DNA from: a virus
IMG/VR virus record: IMGVR_UViG_3300027911_000072
Coordinates: 1 to 21,935 of that record
Reading direction: 5' to 3' (one strand)
DNA: 21,935 bases
Position numbers and translations under genes: made by a program. Below, in pieces: positions 14,968 through 21,935 of the stretch; the stretch's first letter is position 1; the number at the start of each line of letters is the position of its first letter. The notes below the pieces were generated by a model. The model saw only the letters and a program-made list of their open reading frames with translations. It did no database searches and was not told the origin of the DNA.

Positions 14968-16068
14968 ATGAACAAATCTATCGAACGCAGCTCACTCTCA
15001 CCACGTCAAGTTGGCGTGGTGCAAATGTCCGCCGATGATGTTTCCGATTACGCTGCACTCGGAGACCTCGGTATTAACTTTGGTACTCAAAATATCAAGG
15101 CAATGGCTAACTACGCAATGGATACCCAAAGCGATGTTACCACTCCTTCTATTACTACTCCAGTTCAGTTCTTGCAAAACTGGCTTCCTGGCTTTGTTAA
15201 AGTAATTACAGCAGCTCGTAAAATCGACGAACTCTGCGGTATTACTACTACAGGTTCTTGGGAAGATCAAGAGATCGTTCAAGGTCTGTTGGAACCAATT
15301 GGTAACGCTGTTCCTTATGGCGATTACACAAACGTTCCTTTGGCTTCTTGGAACACCAACTTCGTACGCCGCACTGTGGTTCGTTTCGAAAAAGGTATCA
15401 AAGTAGGCATGTTGGAAGAAGCACGTGCAGCTCGCATCCGTATCAGCACTTCTGCTGAAAAACGTGCATCTGCAGCTTTGGCTTTGGAAATTCAACGTAA
15501 CTTGGTTGGCTTCTACGGTTTCAATAACGGTAGCAACTTGACTTATGGTTTTTTGAATGATCCAGGTTTGCCAGCGTACGTAACAGTTGCTGCAACTGGT
15601 ACAGGTGGTTCTACTCTTTGGTCTACTAAGACTTTCTTGCAAATCGTTGCTGACATTCGTGTTGCTGCAGCTCAATTGCAAACTCAGTCTCAAGACACAA
15701 TCAACCCAGAAGATGCAGAATTGACTTTGGCATTGCCAACCAATTCTTACCAATATCTGTCAGTTACTTCTGACTTCGGTATTTCAGTTCGTGATTGGTT
15801 GAACAAGACTTATCCTAAGTTACGCGTAATTTCAGCTCCTCAGTTGAACTTGGCTAACGGTGGTGCTAACGTGTTCTACCTCTACGCTGAAAAAGTTGAA
15901 AATGGTGCTAGCGACGACAGCCGTACTTGGGTACAAGTTGTTCCAGCTAAGTTCCAAGCTTTGGGTGTTGAGAAACAAGCTAAAGCCTACGAAGAAGATT
16001 ATGCCAACGCTACTGCTGGTGTGCTTTTGAAGCGTCCTTATGCTGTAGTTCGCTACTCAGGTATCTAA
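14968..16068 (+). CDS. Major capsid protein (DUF2184-type)
   Basis: This 366-residue shell protein has an AACAAGGA ribosome binding site. Family-typical segments are VQFLQNWLPGFVKVITAARK, then IDELCGITTTGSWEDQEIVQ, TNFVRRTVVRFEKGIKVGML, AALALEIQRNLVGFYG, AELTLALPTNSYQYLSV, and the C-terminal GVLLKRPYAVVRYSGI. The set cement, DUF2213 protease and this capsid family usually occur together, which supports the call. A long open frame on the opposite strand is only a shadow of this strongly biased gene. Hairpins follow the stop, as expected after a very highly expressed gene. Confidence 0.92.
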   Translation: MNKSIERSSLSPRQVGVVQMSADDVSDYAALGDLGINFGTQNIKAMANYAMDTQSDVTTPSITTPVQFLQNWLPGFVKVITAARKIDELCGITTTGSWEDQEIVQGLLEPIGNAVPYGDYTNVPLASWNTNFVRRTVVRFEKGIKVGMLEEARAARIRISTSAEKRASAALALEIQRNLVGFYGFNNGSNLTYGFLNDPGLPAYVTVAATGTGGSTLWSTKTFLQIVADIRVAAAQLQTQSQDTINPEDAELTLALPTNSYQYLSVTSDFGISVRDWLNKTYPKLRVISAPQLNLANGGANVFYLYAEKVENGASDDSRTWVQVVPAKFQALGVEKQAKAYEEDYANATAGVLLKRPYAVVRYSGI

Positions 16069-16069
16069 G

Positions 16070-16104
16070 AAAAAGGTGGTTCTTACGAACTACCCAATCT
16101 TTTT
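16070..16104 (+). terminator. Possible (partial) intrinsic terminator after the capsid gene
   Basis: GGTGGTTC (16075-16082) pairs with GAACTACC (16087-16094), with one G-U, around a 4-base loop. It is flanked by A5 (16070-16074) and T5 (16100-16104), but five bases separate stem and T-run. It would lower, rather than stop, transcription into the neck and tail genes. Confidence 0.45.
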
Positions 16105-16116
16105 GTTGTAAGATAG

Positions 16117-16142
16117 ACAGGATGGAGGAAACTTCATCCTGT
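16117..16142 (+). other. Stable RNA hairpin with GAAA tetraloop
   Basis: ACAGGATGGAG (16117-16127) pairs with CTTCATCCTGT (16132-16142) over 11 base pairs with one G-U, closed by a GAAA loop (16128-16131). Only a short TTT follows, so it is probably not a classic terminator. It lies between the capsid gene and the next ribosome binding site and may protect or process the capsid mRNA. Confidence 0.55.
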
Positions 16143-16168
16143 TTAACCAATCAAAAAGGAATTATTAA

Positions 16169-16531
16169 ATGGCTAAAAATTACGTGTTTTCGACACTAGC
16201 TAACGATCAGCTTTATACAAACTGGATTCAAGGCGGTGCCGATATTCCTATCAAAGGACATTCTGTTCTTATTAAAGGCGGAACAGGTGTAGCAAACGAT
16301 CGATTGATTACTCCATTGGGAGTTTCAACAGAAATTACTGACTACGATTTAGAAGAGCTACAAAAAAATGTCTCTTTTAAAGCTCATGAAAAAGATGGCT
16401 TTATTGTGGTTAAAGCTAAAAAAGCAGAAACTGAAAAAGTGGCTGCTGATATGAATCTTAAAGACGAATCTGCCCCAATGACTGAAGCAGATTACAAAAC
16501 AGAAGATGCTCCGAAAGTTGGAGCTAATTAA
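16169..16531 (+). CDS. Conserved phage protein of the neck region, function unknown
   Basis: This is a 120-residue protein with an AAAAAGGA ribosome binding site. The N-terminal two-thirds (YVFSTLANDQLYTNWIQGGA, ADIPIKGHSVLIKGGTGVAN, DLEELQKNVSFKAHEKDGFI) is beta-rich and matches uncharacterised phage proteins located between capsid and DUF4054 genes. The C-terminal 35 residues are acidic, Lys/Glu-rich and probably disordered. A minor head or connector role is inferred from position. Confidence 0.7.
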   Translation: MAKNYVFSTLANDQLYTNWIQGGADIPIKGHSVLIKGGTGVANDRLITPLGVSTEITDYDLEELQKNVSFKAHEKDGFIVVKAKKAETEKVAADMNLKDESAPMTEADYKTEDAPKVGAN

Positions 16532-16533
16532 AA

Positions 16534-16980
16534 ATGACATCCACTACACCAGTTTACAACGACGAGAATTTTAGAAATCAGTTTCCTCAATTTGAGAATA
16601 CTACTATCTATCCTCCCGCACAGTTGGAAAGCTGGTGGGAAATGGGCACGGCTTACATCAATATCGATAATAACTATCCTTGGAATTTCCGTTCTAAGCA
16701 ACTTCAGTTAGCTATCGATTTGATGTGTGCCCATTTGGCTGCATCTTTTACTTTGATAAACAATGGAATTCCTTCCGTGGTTGTTCAAGGAACTACGGAA
16801 GGATCAGTCAGTGTTTCTCTTGTACCTCCAGTTATTAAATCTTCTTTTGGCTGGTGGTTAGCTACTACCCCTTACGGCGCTCAGCTTCGTGCTTTGCTAC
16901 GTACTGTAGCAAACGTAGGTTTATACGTTGGTGGTTTACCAGAAGGTTCTGGGTTTAGGAAAATAGGTGGTGTATTTTGA
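16534..16980 (+). CDS. Head-tail connector protein (DUF4054)
   Basis: This 148-residue protein matches DUF4054: DENFRNQFPQFENTTIYPPA, then QLESWWEMGTAYIN, LQLAIDLMCAHLAA, VSVSLVPPVIKSSFGWWLAT and TPYGAQLRALLRTV. Family members are treated as head-tail connectors. It sits as the first of four neck genes. Its TGA stop overlaps the next gene's TTG start. Confidence 0.85.
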   Translation: MTSTTPVYNDENFRNQFPQFENTTIYPPAQLESWWEMGTAYINIDNNYPWNFRSKQLQLAIDLMCAHLAASFTLINNGIPSVVVQGTTEGSVSVSLVPPVIKSSFGWWLATTPYGAQLRALLRTVANVGLYVGGLPEGSGFRKIGGVF

Positions 16981-17453
16981 AACAATTAAACCTCGATAAG
17001 ATTAAGGTAGCTCTAGAAAGAGTTCCTGAAGAATTCGAAGGTTTAGTTGCTCAAATAGGTTTTCCTTCAGGTCAGCATTACCCAGACGGAACAAATGTTG
17101 CATTTGTTGCAGCAGTTAATGAATTTGGAGCTCCTGCAGTTAATGTACCTGCAAGACCTTTTATACAACCCACAGTAAGAGCTAAAAAAGATACTTGGAC
17201 TAAAACTATCAGTAAAAAAATTCCTGATGTGGTTACGGGTAAATTAACTGCTTTTGATGTATTAGATTTAGTAGGAATTCAGGCAGCTGCCGATATTCAA
17301 GATACAATTTCTAAAGTAACAAGCCCTCCTTTAGCTCCAGCAACAATAGCTAGAAAAGGGTCTGCTAAGCCTTTAATTGACACTGGCTTAATGATGGCTT
17401 CGGTAAGAAATTCTGTAGCCCCAATTGGATCAGATTTTACTGCTAAGGATTAA
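16977..17453 (+). CDS. Neck/tail-completion protein, HK97 gp10-like
   Basis: This is a 158-residue protein starting at TTG 16977, supported by TAGGTGG (about 16964-16970) and an overlap (TTGA) with the previous stop. No ATG is available near the N-terminus. The core AFVAAVNEFGAPAVNVPARP then FIQPTVRAKKDTW is typical of gp10-like head closure or tail-completion proteins. The C-terminus has APATIARKGSAKPLIDTGLM, seen in the same group. It would help join head and tail. Confidence 0.8.
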   Translation: MKQLNLDKIKVALERVPEEFEGLVAQIGFPSGQHYPDGTNVAFVAAVNEFGAPAVNVPARPFIQPTVRAKKDTWTKTISKKIPDVVTGKLTAFDVLDLVGIQAAADIQDTISKVTSPPLAPATIARKGSAKPLIDTGLMMASVRNSVAPIGSDFTAKD

Positions 17454-17455
17454 AA

Positions 17456-17839
17456 ATGAACTTGCGTGGCATTGCTAATAAGTACACCCAAGTTACCAAT
17501 AAAAATATCCCCATCAATTGGGTTCAGTCTACTGGGTATGTAACCGATGATGCAGGGAAAAGAGTACCAACTACAATCACTCTTTCCGTGCAAGCCCAAG
17601 TACAAGCTCTTAGTGCTACTGATTTAAAGCATATTGATGGATTAAATATGACTGGCGTTATGCGATCAGTCTATATGTATGGTAATGCAGCAGGAGTAGT
17701 TAGAGCCGATCAAATCGGCGGAGATATTTTGGTATTCCCTGAAACACCCGGGGGATGCAATAAAAATTGGCTGGTAACTCAAGTTATGGAAACTTGGCCG
17801 GATTGGTGTAGAGTAATCGTAACTCTTCAACAGGATTAA
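17456..17839 (+). CDS. Conserved neck-region phage protein (possible head closure/stopper)
   Basis: This 127-residue protein starts 2 bases after the gp10-like gene with AAGGA. It contains the conserved string VQAQVQALSATDLKHIDGLN, then MTGVMRSVYMYG, VVRADQIGGDILVFP and WLVTQVMETWPDWCRVIVTL. I recognise the pattern as a conserved phage family positioned between gp10-like and gp12-like neck proteins, but I do not know an established function. Head-tail joining is inferred from context. Confidence 0.72.
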   Translation: MNLRGIANKYTQVTNKNIPINWVQSTGYVTDDAGKRVPTTITLSVQAQVQALSATDLKHIDGLNMTGVMRSVYMYGNAAGVVRADQIGGDILVFPETPGGCNKNWLVTQVMETWPDWCRVIVTLQQD

Positions 17840-17841
17840 AT

Positions 17842-18360
17842 ATGGCAGTTACTATTGACATAATTGACCAAGACGTTTTTAGAGCTTTGGTTGTGTTTTT
17901 TAGATCCTTTCTACCTGCTAATGTTGAGGTAGTACAAGCACAGGATAACAGAGTTCCAATGCCAAAAGGCGGTTTTGTGGCTATGAACAATATCGGCATG
18001 GATAGGCTATCTTTTAACGTAGATAGCTATAATTCTTTTACGCAGGGAAAGTCAATACTTACCCCAACTAAGTTCGATATGCAGTTAGATTTTTATGGTC
18101 CTACAGCTCAGGAATGGGCAATAAAAACCGTATCTTTGTTTCGAGACGAATATGCAACGGAAATTTTCCCGCCAAATATTCAACCGTTGTATGCAGATGA
18201 CCCTGACCAAATTCCTTTGATCGATGGTGAAGACCAATACGAACAACGTTGGAGATTGGCAGCGACATTACAATACAACCCAATCCTTTCAACTTCACAG
18301 CAATCTATGATAGCTGTGGAAATTGAACTGGCTCCAATTGACCAGACTTTTAACCCCTAG
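17842..18360 (+). CDS. Neck terminator protein, gp12-like (LIC_12616 family)
   Basis: This 172-residue protein has AGGA before the start. FRALVVFFRSFLPANVEVVQ, then GGFVAMNNIG, KFDMQLDFYGPTAQEWAIKT, FPPNIQPLYADDPDQIPLID and QYEQRWRLAATLQYNP match the gp12-like neck or tail terminator family. It would cap the tail tube and sheath and dock onto the head. Its place immediately before the sheath gene is the standard one. Confidence 0.82.
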   Translation: MAVTIDIIDQDVFRALVVFFRSFLPANVEVVQAQDNRVPMPKGGFVAMNNIGMDRLSFNVDSYNSFTQGKSILTPTKFDMQLDFYGPTAQEWAIKTVSLFRDEYATEIFPPNIQPLYADDPDQIPLIDGEDQYEQRWRLAATLQYNPILSTSQQSMIAVEIELAPIDQTFNP

Positions 18361-18368
18361 GAGATTTC

Positions 18369-19859
18369 ATGAGCACCATTCCTTTTTCGCAAGTAGTCCA
18401 AGTCGTTCCCTCAGTCCTATCGGCTAATGGCGTAGCAGTTGACCTGAATGGTCTAGTGCTTACCCAGAACGCCCTAGCGCCAAATGGAGCAATTCTTCAA
18501 TTTTCTGACGCAGCAGCTGTACAAAGTTACTTTGGAGCAAATTCTAGCGAAGCTTCAGTAGCAGATGTTTATTTCAACGGCTATAACAATGGCACTCAAT
18601 TGCCAGGCGCTTTGCTAATGACTCGTTATCCAGAAACAGCAATTGCTGGTTGGTTACGTAGTGGCTCTTTGGCTAATGTTACATTAGGCCAATTACAAGC
18701 TTACACAGGTGTTTTAGTAATCACTGTTGCTGGTGTGGCTAAAACTTCTGGTACTATTAACCTCTCTGGGGCAACAAGCTTTAGTAATGCAGCTGCTATT
18801 ATTCAAGCCGCATTTACAAGCCCAGGTTTCACAGTAACATTTGATTCCACTACAAGTGCTTTCATCTTTACTACTACAACTACTGGCGCTACTCAAACTA
18901 TGAGCTATGCTGCTACTGGATCATTAGCAACAGAATTGCTATTGACTCAAGCTACTGGCGCAACTCTTTCCCAAGGCGCAGACGTTGCTTCTCCAGCATC
19001 ATTTATGGCTGGTATCTTGAATCAAAATCAAAACTGGGCTACTTTCATGACAGTTTGGGAAGCTCAATCCTCTGAGAAACAAGCTTTTGCACAATGGAGT
19101 AATTCAGCAGCACCTCGTTGGTTGTATGTTTGCCAAGATTCAGATCCAAATGCAATTATTGCTGGTTCTACAACTACTTTCGGTAACTATCTCCAAGTTA
19201 ATGAATTGACAGGTACTTGCCCAATTTATGGCGATTTAACTCACGCAGCATTTGTTTGCGGATTTGCAGCTTCTTTGAACTTCGGCCGATTGAACGGACG
19301 TGCAACTTTGGACTTTAAATCTCAATCAGGTTTGGTTCCATCTGTTACTACTTCTACTGCATACAATGCTGCTATTGGTAATGGCTATAACGTGTACGGC
19401 GCTTTTGGCTCTAACAATCCTGCTAACAATGCTAACTGGTTTGCTCCAGGTTCAGTATCTGGCAATTGGAAGTGGGCTGATACTTACTTGAACCAAATTT
19501 GGCTTAATGCTAATCTTCAATTGGCTATGGTTAATTTGTTGCAAGAAACTAGCGCAGTACCTTATAACAGTCAAGGTAATGGTTTGATTTACTCAGCTGC
19601 ATTGGACCCAATCAATGCTGCAGTAAACTTCGGAGCTATCCGTGCAGGTATTAACGTATCAGCTGCTCAAGCTGCTGAGATTCAATATGCAACTGGCGTA
19701 AATGCAGCTCCAATGATTGCTGCACAAGGTTTCTATTTGCAGATTTTGCCAGCTACCGCTCAAACTCGTGCAGCTAGACTCTCGCCTCCAATTACGTTAT
19801 ATTACCAAGACGGTGAAGCTGTTCAACAGATCACTATGGCTTCTATTGCTATTCAATAA
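18369..19859 (+). CDS. Tail sheath protein (DUF3383)
   Basis: This 496-residue protein forms the outer contractile sheath that drives tail injection, and shows that the phage is a myovirus. It has AGGAG before ATG 18369. DUF3383-type features: IPFSQVVQVVPSVLSANGVA at the N-terminus, LMTRYPETAIAGWLRSG, a variable Thr/Ala-rich domain (about 100-215), then WATFMTVWEAQSSEKQAFAQ, YGDLTHAAFVCGFAASLNF and the conserved C-terminal part (NLLQETSAVPYNSQGNGLIY, FYLQILPATAQTRAARLSPP). The following gene is the tube protein. Confidence 0.92.
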   Translation: MSTIPFSQVVQVVPSVLSANGVAVDLNGLVLTQNALAPNGAILQFSDAAAVQSYFGANSSEASVADVYFNGYNNGTQLPGALLMTRYPETAIAGWLRSGSLANVTLGQLQAYTGVLVITVAGVAKTSGTINLSGATSFSNAAAIIQAAFTSPGFTVTFDSTTSAFIFTTTTTGATQTMSYAATGSLATELLLTQATGATLSQGADVASPASFMAGILNQNQNWATFMTVWEAQSSEKQAFAQWSNSAAPRWLYVCQDSDPNAIIAGSTTTFGNYLQVNELTGTCPIYGDLTHAAFVCGFAASLNFGRLNGRATLDFKSQSGLVPSVTTSTAYNAAIGNGYNVYGAFGSNNPANNANWFAPGSVSGNWKWADTYLNQIWLNANLQLAMVNLLQETSAVPYNSQGNGLIYSAALDPINAAVNFGAIRAGINVSAAQAAEIQYATGVNAAPMIAAQGFYLQILPATAQTRAARLSPPITLYYQDGEAVQQITMASIAIQ

Positions 19860-19868
19860 GGATAAATC

Positions 19869-20300
19869 ATGTCAACAATAACCTCAGCAAATTCGGTTCT
19901 ATCTCTTGCCATTAACAAGTACTTTCCAGTACCCCAAATCATTCAAGGCTATGCAGTTGATGATGCTTTCGAAAGTGAAGCAGTTCAACAGTCAGAAACT
20001 TTGATGGGTGTTGATGGTGTATTGAGCGGTGGTAAGGTATTCGTTCCATACAAAATGACTATTCATCTTCAAGCTGATAGTCCAAGCGTATTTTTGTTCG
20101 ATGCATGGCGTAATGCTCAAGATGCTGCAACTGACGTTTTCTCAGCTAGCGGATCAATTACGCTTCCGTCCACAAGTATGGTGTATACTCTACAAAATGG
20201 CTTTCTAACTCAGGCAACTCCGTTCCCAGCAGTTAAAAAGACATTGCAACCTCTCGTTTACGAGATTACTTGGCAACGTATTATTGGTGGACAAATCTAA
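19869..20300 (+). CDS. Tail tube protein
   Basis: This is a 143-residue protein with an AAGGA ribosome binding site, directly after the sheath gene. It shows the size and pattern of a myovirus tube subunit: YAVDDAFESEAVQQSETLMG, VDGVLSGGKVFVPYKMTIHL, SVFLFDAWRNAQDAATDVFS, and a C-terminal beta region ending VYEITWQRIIGGQI. It would polymerise around the tape measure into the inner DNA channel. Position between sheath and chaperones supports the call. Confidence 0.85.
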   Translation: MSTITSANSVLSLAINKYFPVPQIIQGYAVDDAFESEAVQQSETLMGVDGVLSGGKVFVPYKMTIHLQADSPSVFLFDAWRNAQDAATDVFSASGSITLPSTSMVYTLQNGFLTQATPFPAVKKTLQPLVYEITWQRIIGGQI

Positions 20301-20302
20301 CT

Positions 20303-20770
20303 ATGGCACGCAAAGAAGCAACATTTACAGCTGAATCTGGTAGAGATAAAGGGAAGCAATTCCATATCACTGAAATGTCTGCTTCGCAGGCTGAAAGTTG
20401 GGCCTTTAGGGTTCTCCTCGCTATCGGCAATGCCGGTATCGAGGTGCCTGAAGGTTTGGCAGAACAAGGCATGGCAGGACTTATGGCAGTTGGCTATATG
20501 AATCTGCTAAAAATTCCATACGAGGCTGCAAAGCCTCTTTTGGATGAAATGATGTCTTGTGTCCAAATAGTTCCCTCAGCTGGTATCAAACGACCTTTAA
20601 TCGAGGACGATATTGAGGAAGTTACCACTCGTTTACAATTGCGTAAAGCAGTGTGGAATCTTCACATGGATTTTTTTTTAGACGTAGGCCAGTCGACTTC
20701 GGGATCAGAAGCGCAAGCTCCGGCCCAACAAAACGCCTCGTTGAGTATCAAGCCGCCCCGCAAACGATAG
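20303..20770 (+). CDS. Tail assembly chaperone, zero-frame product (lambda gpG analogue)
   Basis: This 156-residue protein starts at ATG 20303, two bases after the tube gene stop and without a clear Shine-Dalgarno sequence. An upstream TTG at 20270 in the same frame was rejected because it lies inside the tube gene. The protein has a beta-rich start (ATFTAESGRDKGKQFHI), a helical middle (AESWAFRVLLAIGNAG, GLMAVGYMNLLKIPYEAAKP) and a polar tail (QSTSGSEAQAPAQQN, ending PPRKR). Its place between tube and tape measure, and the slippery site at 20674-20680, identify it as the shorter chaperone that holds the tape measure during tail assembly. Confidence 0.85.
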   Translation: MARKEATFTAESGRDKGKQFHITEMSASQAESWAFRVLLAIGNAGIEVPEGLAEQGMAGLMAVGYMNLLKIPYEAAKPLLDEMMSCVQIVPSAGIKRPLIEDDIEEVTTRLQLRKAVWNLHMDFFLDVGQSTSGSEAQAPAQQNASLSIKPPRKR

Positions 20771-20901
20771 CAACTGTAGTATCGTCAAGGTTGGCTACTC
20801 TCCATGAACTCGATACTGTCTATGGTGTAGAAGATTTGTGGATATTGCTTGAGGTTTATGCCGTTGATCGGCACAATGCTTACCTTGTGAGTCAAAAATA
20901 A
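20303..20901 (+). CDS. Tail assembly chaperone, -1 frameshift fusion (lambda gpGT analogue)
   Basis: After codon 126 (TTA at 20678-20680) a -1 shift leads into a frame open to 20901, giving a product of about 199 residues. The added part begins RRRPVDFGIR and ends with a typical T-domain pattern: ATLHELDTVYGVEDLWILLE then VYAVDRHNAYLVSQK. The -1 frame has no good start of its own beyond an ATG at 20653 without a ribosome binding site. Its stop overlaps the tape measure start (TAATG). In lambda the analogous fusion is needed in a fixed ratio to the short form. Here I infer this from sequence layout. Confidence 0.8.
20674..20680 (+). promoter_or_regulatory. Slippery heptamer T TTT TTA for -1 frameshifting
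   Basis: The last seven bases of a T9A run (20671-20680) form T_TTT_TTA in the zero frame of the chaperone gene, the ideal X_XXY_YYZ arrangement. A small stem CTTC/GAAG follows (about 20697-20711), but no strong pseudoknot is obvious. RNA polymerase slippage on the nine-T run is an alternative mechanism. Confidence 0.8.
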
Positions 20902-21935
20902 TGGCAACAGTCATAGACAGTTTACTAATCGAACTTGGATTAGATACATCTAAGTTCGATTCGGCTCAGAAGAAGTCAGTAGAACAACTTCGCAAATTCG
21001 ATGAGCAAGCCAATAAAACGGCTAAAAATACCCAGCAAGGTTCCAAGAATATTGGAGAAGGTTTCGAAAAAGCAAAAGATGCTTTACTTTCTCTTGGCGT
21101 AGCTCTTGTAGGGGTTAAAGGATTTACTTCTTTTGTGGGTAGCATGACCACAGGAAATGCTGCACTAGGAAGAAATGCTAATCTTCTAAGTATGTCCGCC
21201 CGAGAATTAGATGCTTGGGGCGGTGTACTTAAATCAGTAGGTGGCAACGTAGAATCTTTCCAAGGTTCAATGCAAGCAATGCAACAAGGCATTGCAAATG
21301 TGAAACTTGGTGATGCTGCTATTCTTACTCCGCTGGCACGCCTAGGCGCGCTTAGCTCAGTCGATTTAAACAAGAATACAGTAGATGTATATAAGCTAGC
21401 AGATGCGCTTAAACGCTTCAAAGATCAAAATGGCGAACAACTAACTTACACTTTAGCACAACAACTAGGTCTCAACAAAGAGACCTTTATGGTGCTGGAG
21501 AAAGGTTCAGAATCTGTTCGTAAACTTTATGGCGAAAACTATAAGCTTTCCGGCATAAATGAAAAAAATGCTGAAGCAGCTCAAAAGTTCCAAGCTCAAT
21601 TAGGTTTACTTTCCCAAGCTATTTCTGGTGCTTCTAACGAAGTAATGGATCAGCTTTATCCATCTTTGGGAGCATTGGTAGAAGGTACTTCTTCTGCTAT
21701 TACTAAGTTAGTTGAATGGGATAAGCAATTAGACGGTGGAATAAGTAAAGCCGGCTTATTTGCTGCAGGCATTGGTTCAGTTATGTCTGCTTTGAAATTT
21801 TTAGGCATTTCGTTTACTTCCCAAATAGCTACTATAGCTAAATGGGGAAGCACAATTGAAGGCATTGTTACTGCTGGATGGTTTACCAAATTCTTAGGCG
21901 CTGCAGGTCTAATGCTACATAGCGAAGATCTGAAC
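20901..21935 (+). CDS. Tail tape measure protein, N-terminal 345 codons (cut by window edge)
   Basis: ATG 20901 overlaps the stop of the chaperone fusion (TAATG), and the frame stays open to the end of the window. It begins MATVIDSLLIELGLDTSKFD, followed by a charged, coiled-coil-like stretch (SVEQLRKFDEQANKTAKNTQ), a hydrophobic segment (DALLSLGVALVGVKGF), a MSARELDAWGGVLKSVGGNV region typical of tape measures, and another hydrophobic segment near the right edge (GLFAAGIGSVMSALKFLGIS). It sets tail length and is threaded in the tube. The order sheath, tube, chaperones, tape measure makes the call secure. Confidence 0.9.
   Translation, partial: MATVIDSLLIELGLDTSKFDSAQKKSVEQLRKFDEQANKTAKNTQQGSKNIGEGFEKAKDALLSLGVALVGVKGFTSFVGSMTTGNAALGRNANLLSMSARELDAWGGVLKSVGGNVESFQGSMQAMQQGIANVKLGDAAILTPLARLGALSSVDLNKNTVDVYKLADALKRFKDQNGEQLTYTLAQQLGLNKETFMVLEKGSESVRKLYGENYKLSGINEKNAEAAQKFQAQLGLLSQAISGASNEVMDQLYPSLGALVEGTSSAITKLVEWDKQLDGGISKAGLFAAGIGSVMSALKFLGISFTSQIATIAKWGSTIEGIVTAGWFTKFLGAAGLMLHSEDLN

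Noticed and set aside
14998-15753. Long minus-strand open frame (251 codons) opposite the capsid gene
   Set aside because: Lies wholly inside the major capsid gene; composition (Cys/Ser/Thr-rich) is that of an antisense shadow, with no ribosome site and no recognisable domain.
20966-21421. Minus-strand frame of 151 codons opposite the tape measure gene
   Set aside because: Shadow of a secure coding frame; Ser/Ala/Pro-rich with no ribosome binding site or domain.

Overview
The window is part of the genome of a tailed bacteriophage with a contractile tail (myovirus morphology). The evidence is an almost gapless plus-strand run of head, neck, tail-sheath, tail-tube and tape-measure genes, preceded by a primase-helicase. 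The DNA looks AT-rich. Most genes use AAGGA/AGGAG-type ribosome binding sites and many junctions overlap or abut. The gene families (DUF1073 portal, MuF, DUF2213 protease, cement protein, DUF2184-type capsid, DUF4054, gp12-like neck terminator, DUF3383 sheath) are typical of phages of Proteobacteria. I cannot name the host from sequence alone. Nothing suggests an insertion sequence, a CRISPR array or a tRNA.

Layout. (1) 1-159: start of a minus-strand early-type gene running off the left edge, with its own promoter. (2) 160-478: a divergent control region with a long imperfect RNA hairpin, crossing base pairs, and a strong terminator hairpin lying inside a possible 27-residue leader ORF. (3) 479-2326: primase-helicase (primase/polymerase-like domain, PriCT-2, RecA-fold ATPase, winged helix). 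(4) 2327-2480: a cluster of GGACACG repeats and three hairpins, a candidate replication origin. (5) 2493-3051: a 26-codon ORF, a helix-turn-helix protein of unknown role, and a terminator. (6) 3101-7351: terminase small and large subunits, portal, and MuF minor head protein. (7) 7354-12775: virion accessory and host-recognition genes, including a tail-fibre-like protein, an XkdW-like protein, a DUF7936-like protein, a protein of 25 exact 20-residue repeats, and a small Ig-like protein. (8) 12775-16068: a NUDIX-protease-scaffold fusion, cement protein and major capsid protein. (9) 16169-18360: neck and head-tail connection genes. (10) 18369-21935: sheath, tube, tail assembly chaperones joined by a -1 frameshift, and the start of the tape measure protein.

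How they work together. The primase-helicase and repeat region would serve replication. Terminase and portal package DNA into a shell built from the capsid protein on a scaffold. That scaffold appears to be made both as the tail of the protease and separately from an internal start. Neck proteins then join the head to a tail made of tube and sheath, with length set by the tape measure and its chaperones. The fibre block, sitting unusually inside the head module, probably supplies receptor-binding and surface proteins.

The observations most worth following are the NUDIX-protease-scaffold fusion with a nested Nu3-like start, the T-run frameshift site, the exact 25x20-residue repeat protein, the GGACACG cluster, the structured leader before the primase gene, and a 16-bp direct repeat inside the small terminase gene.
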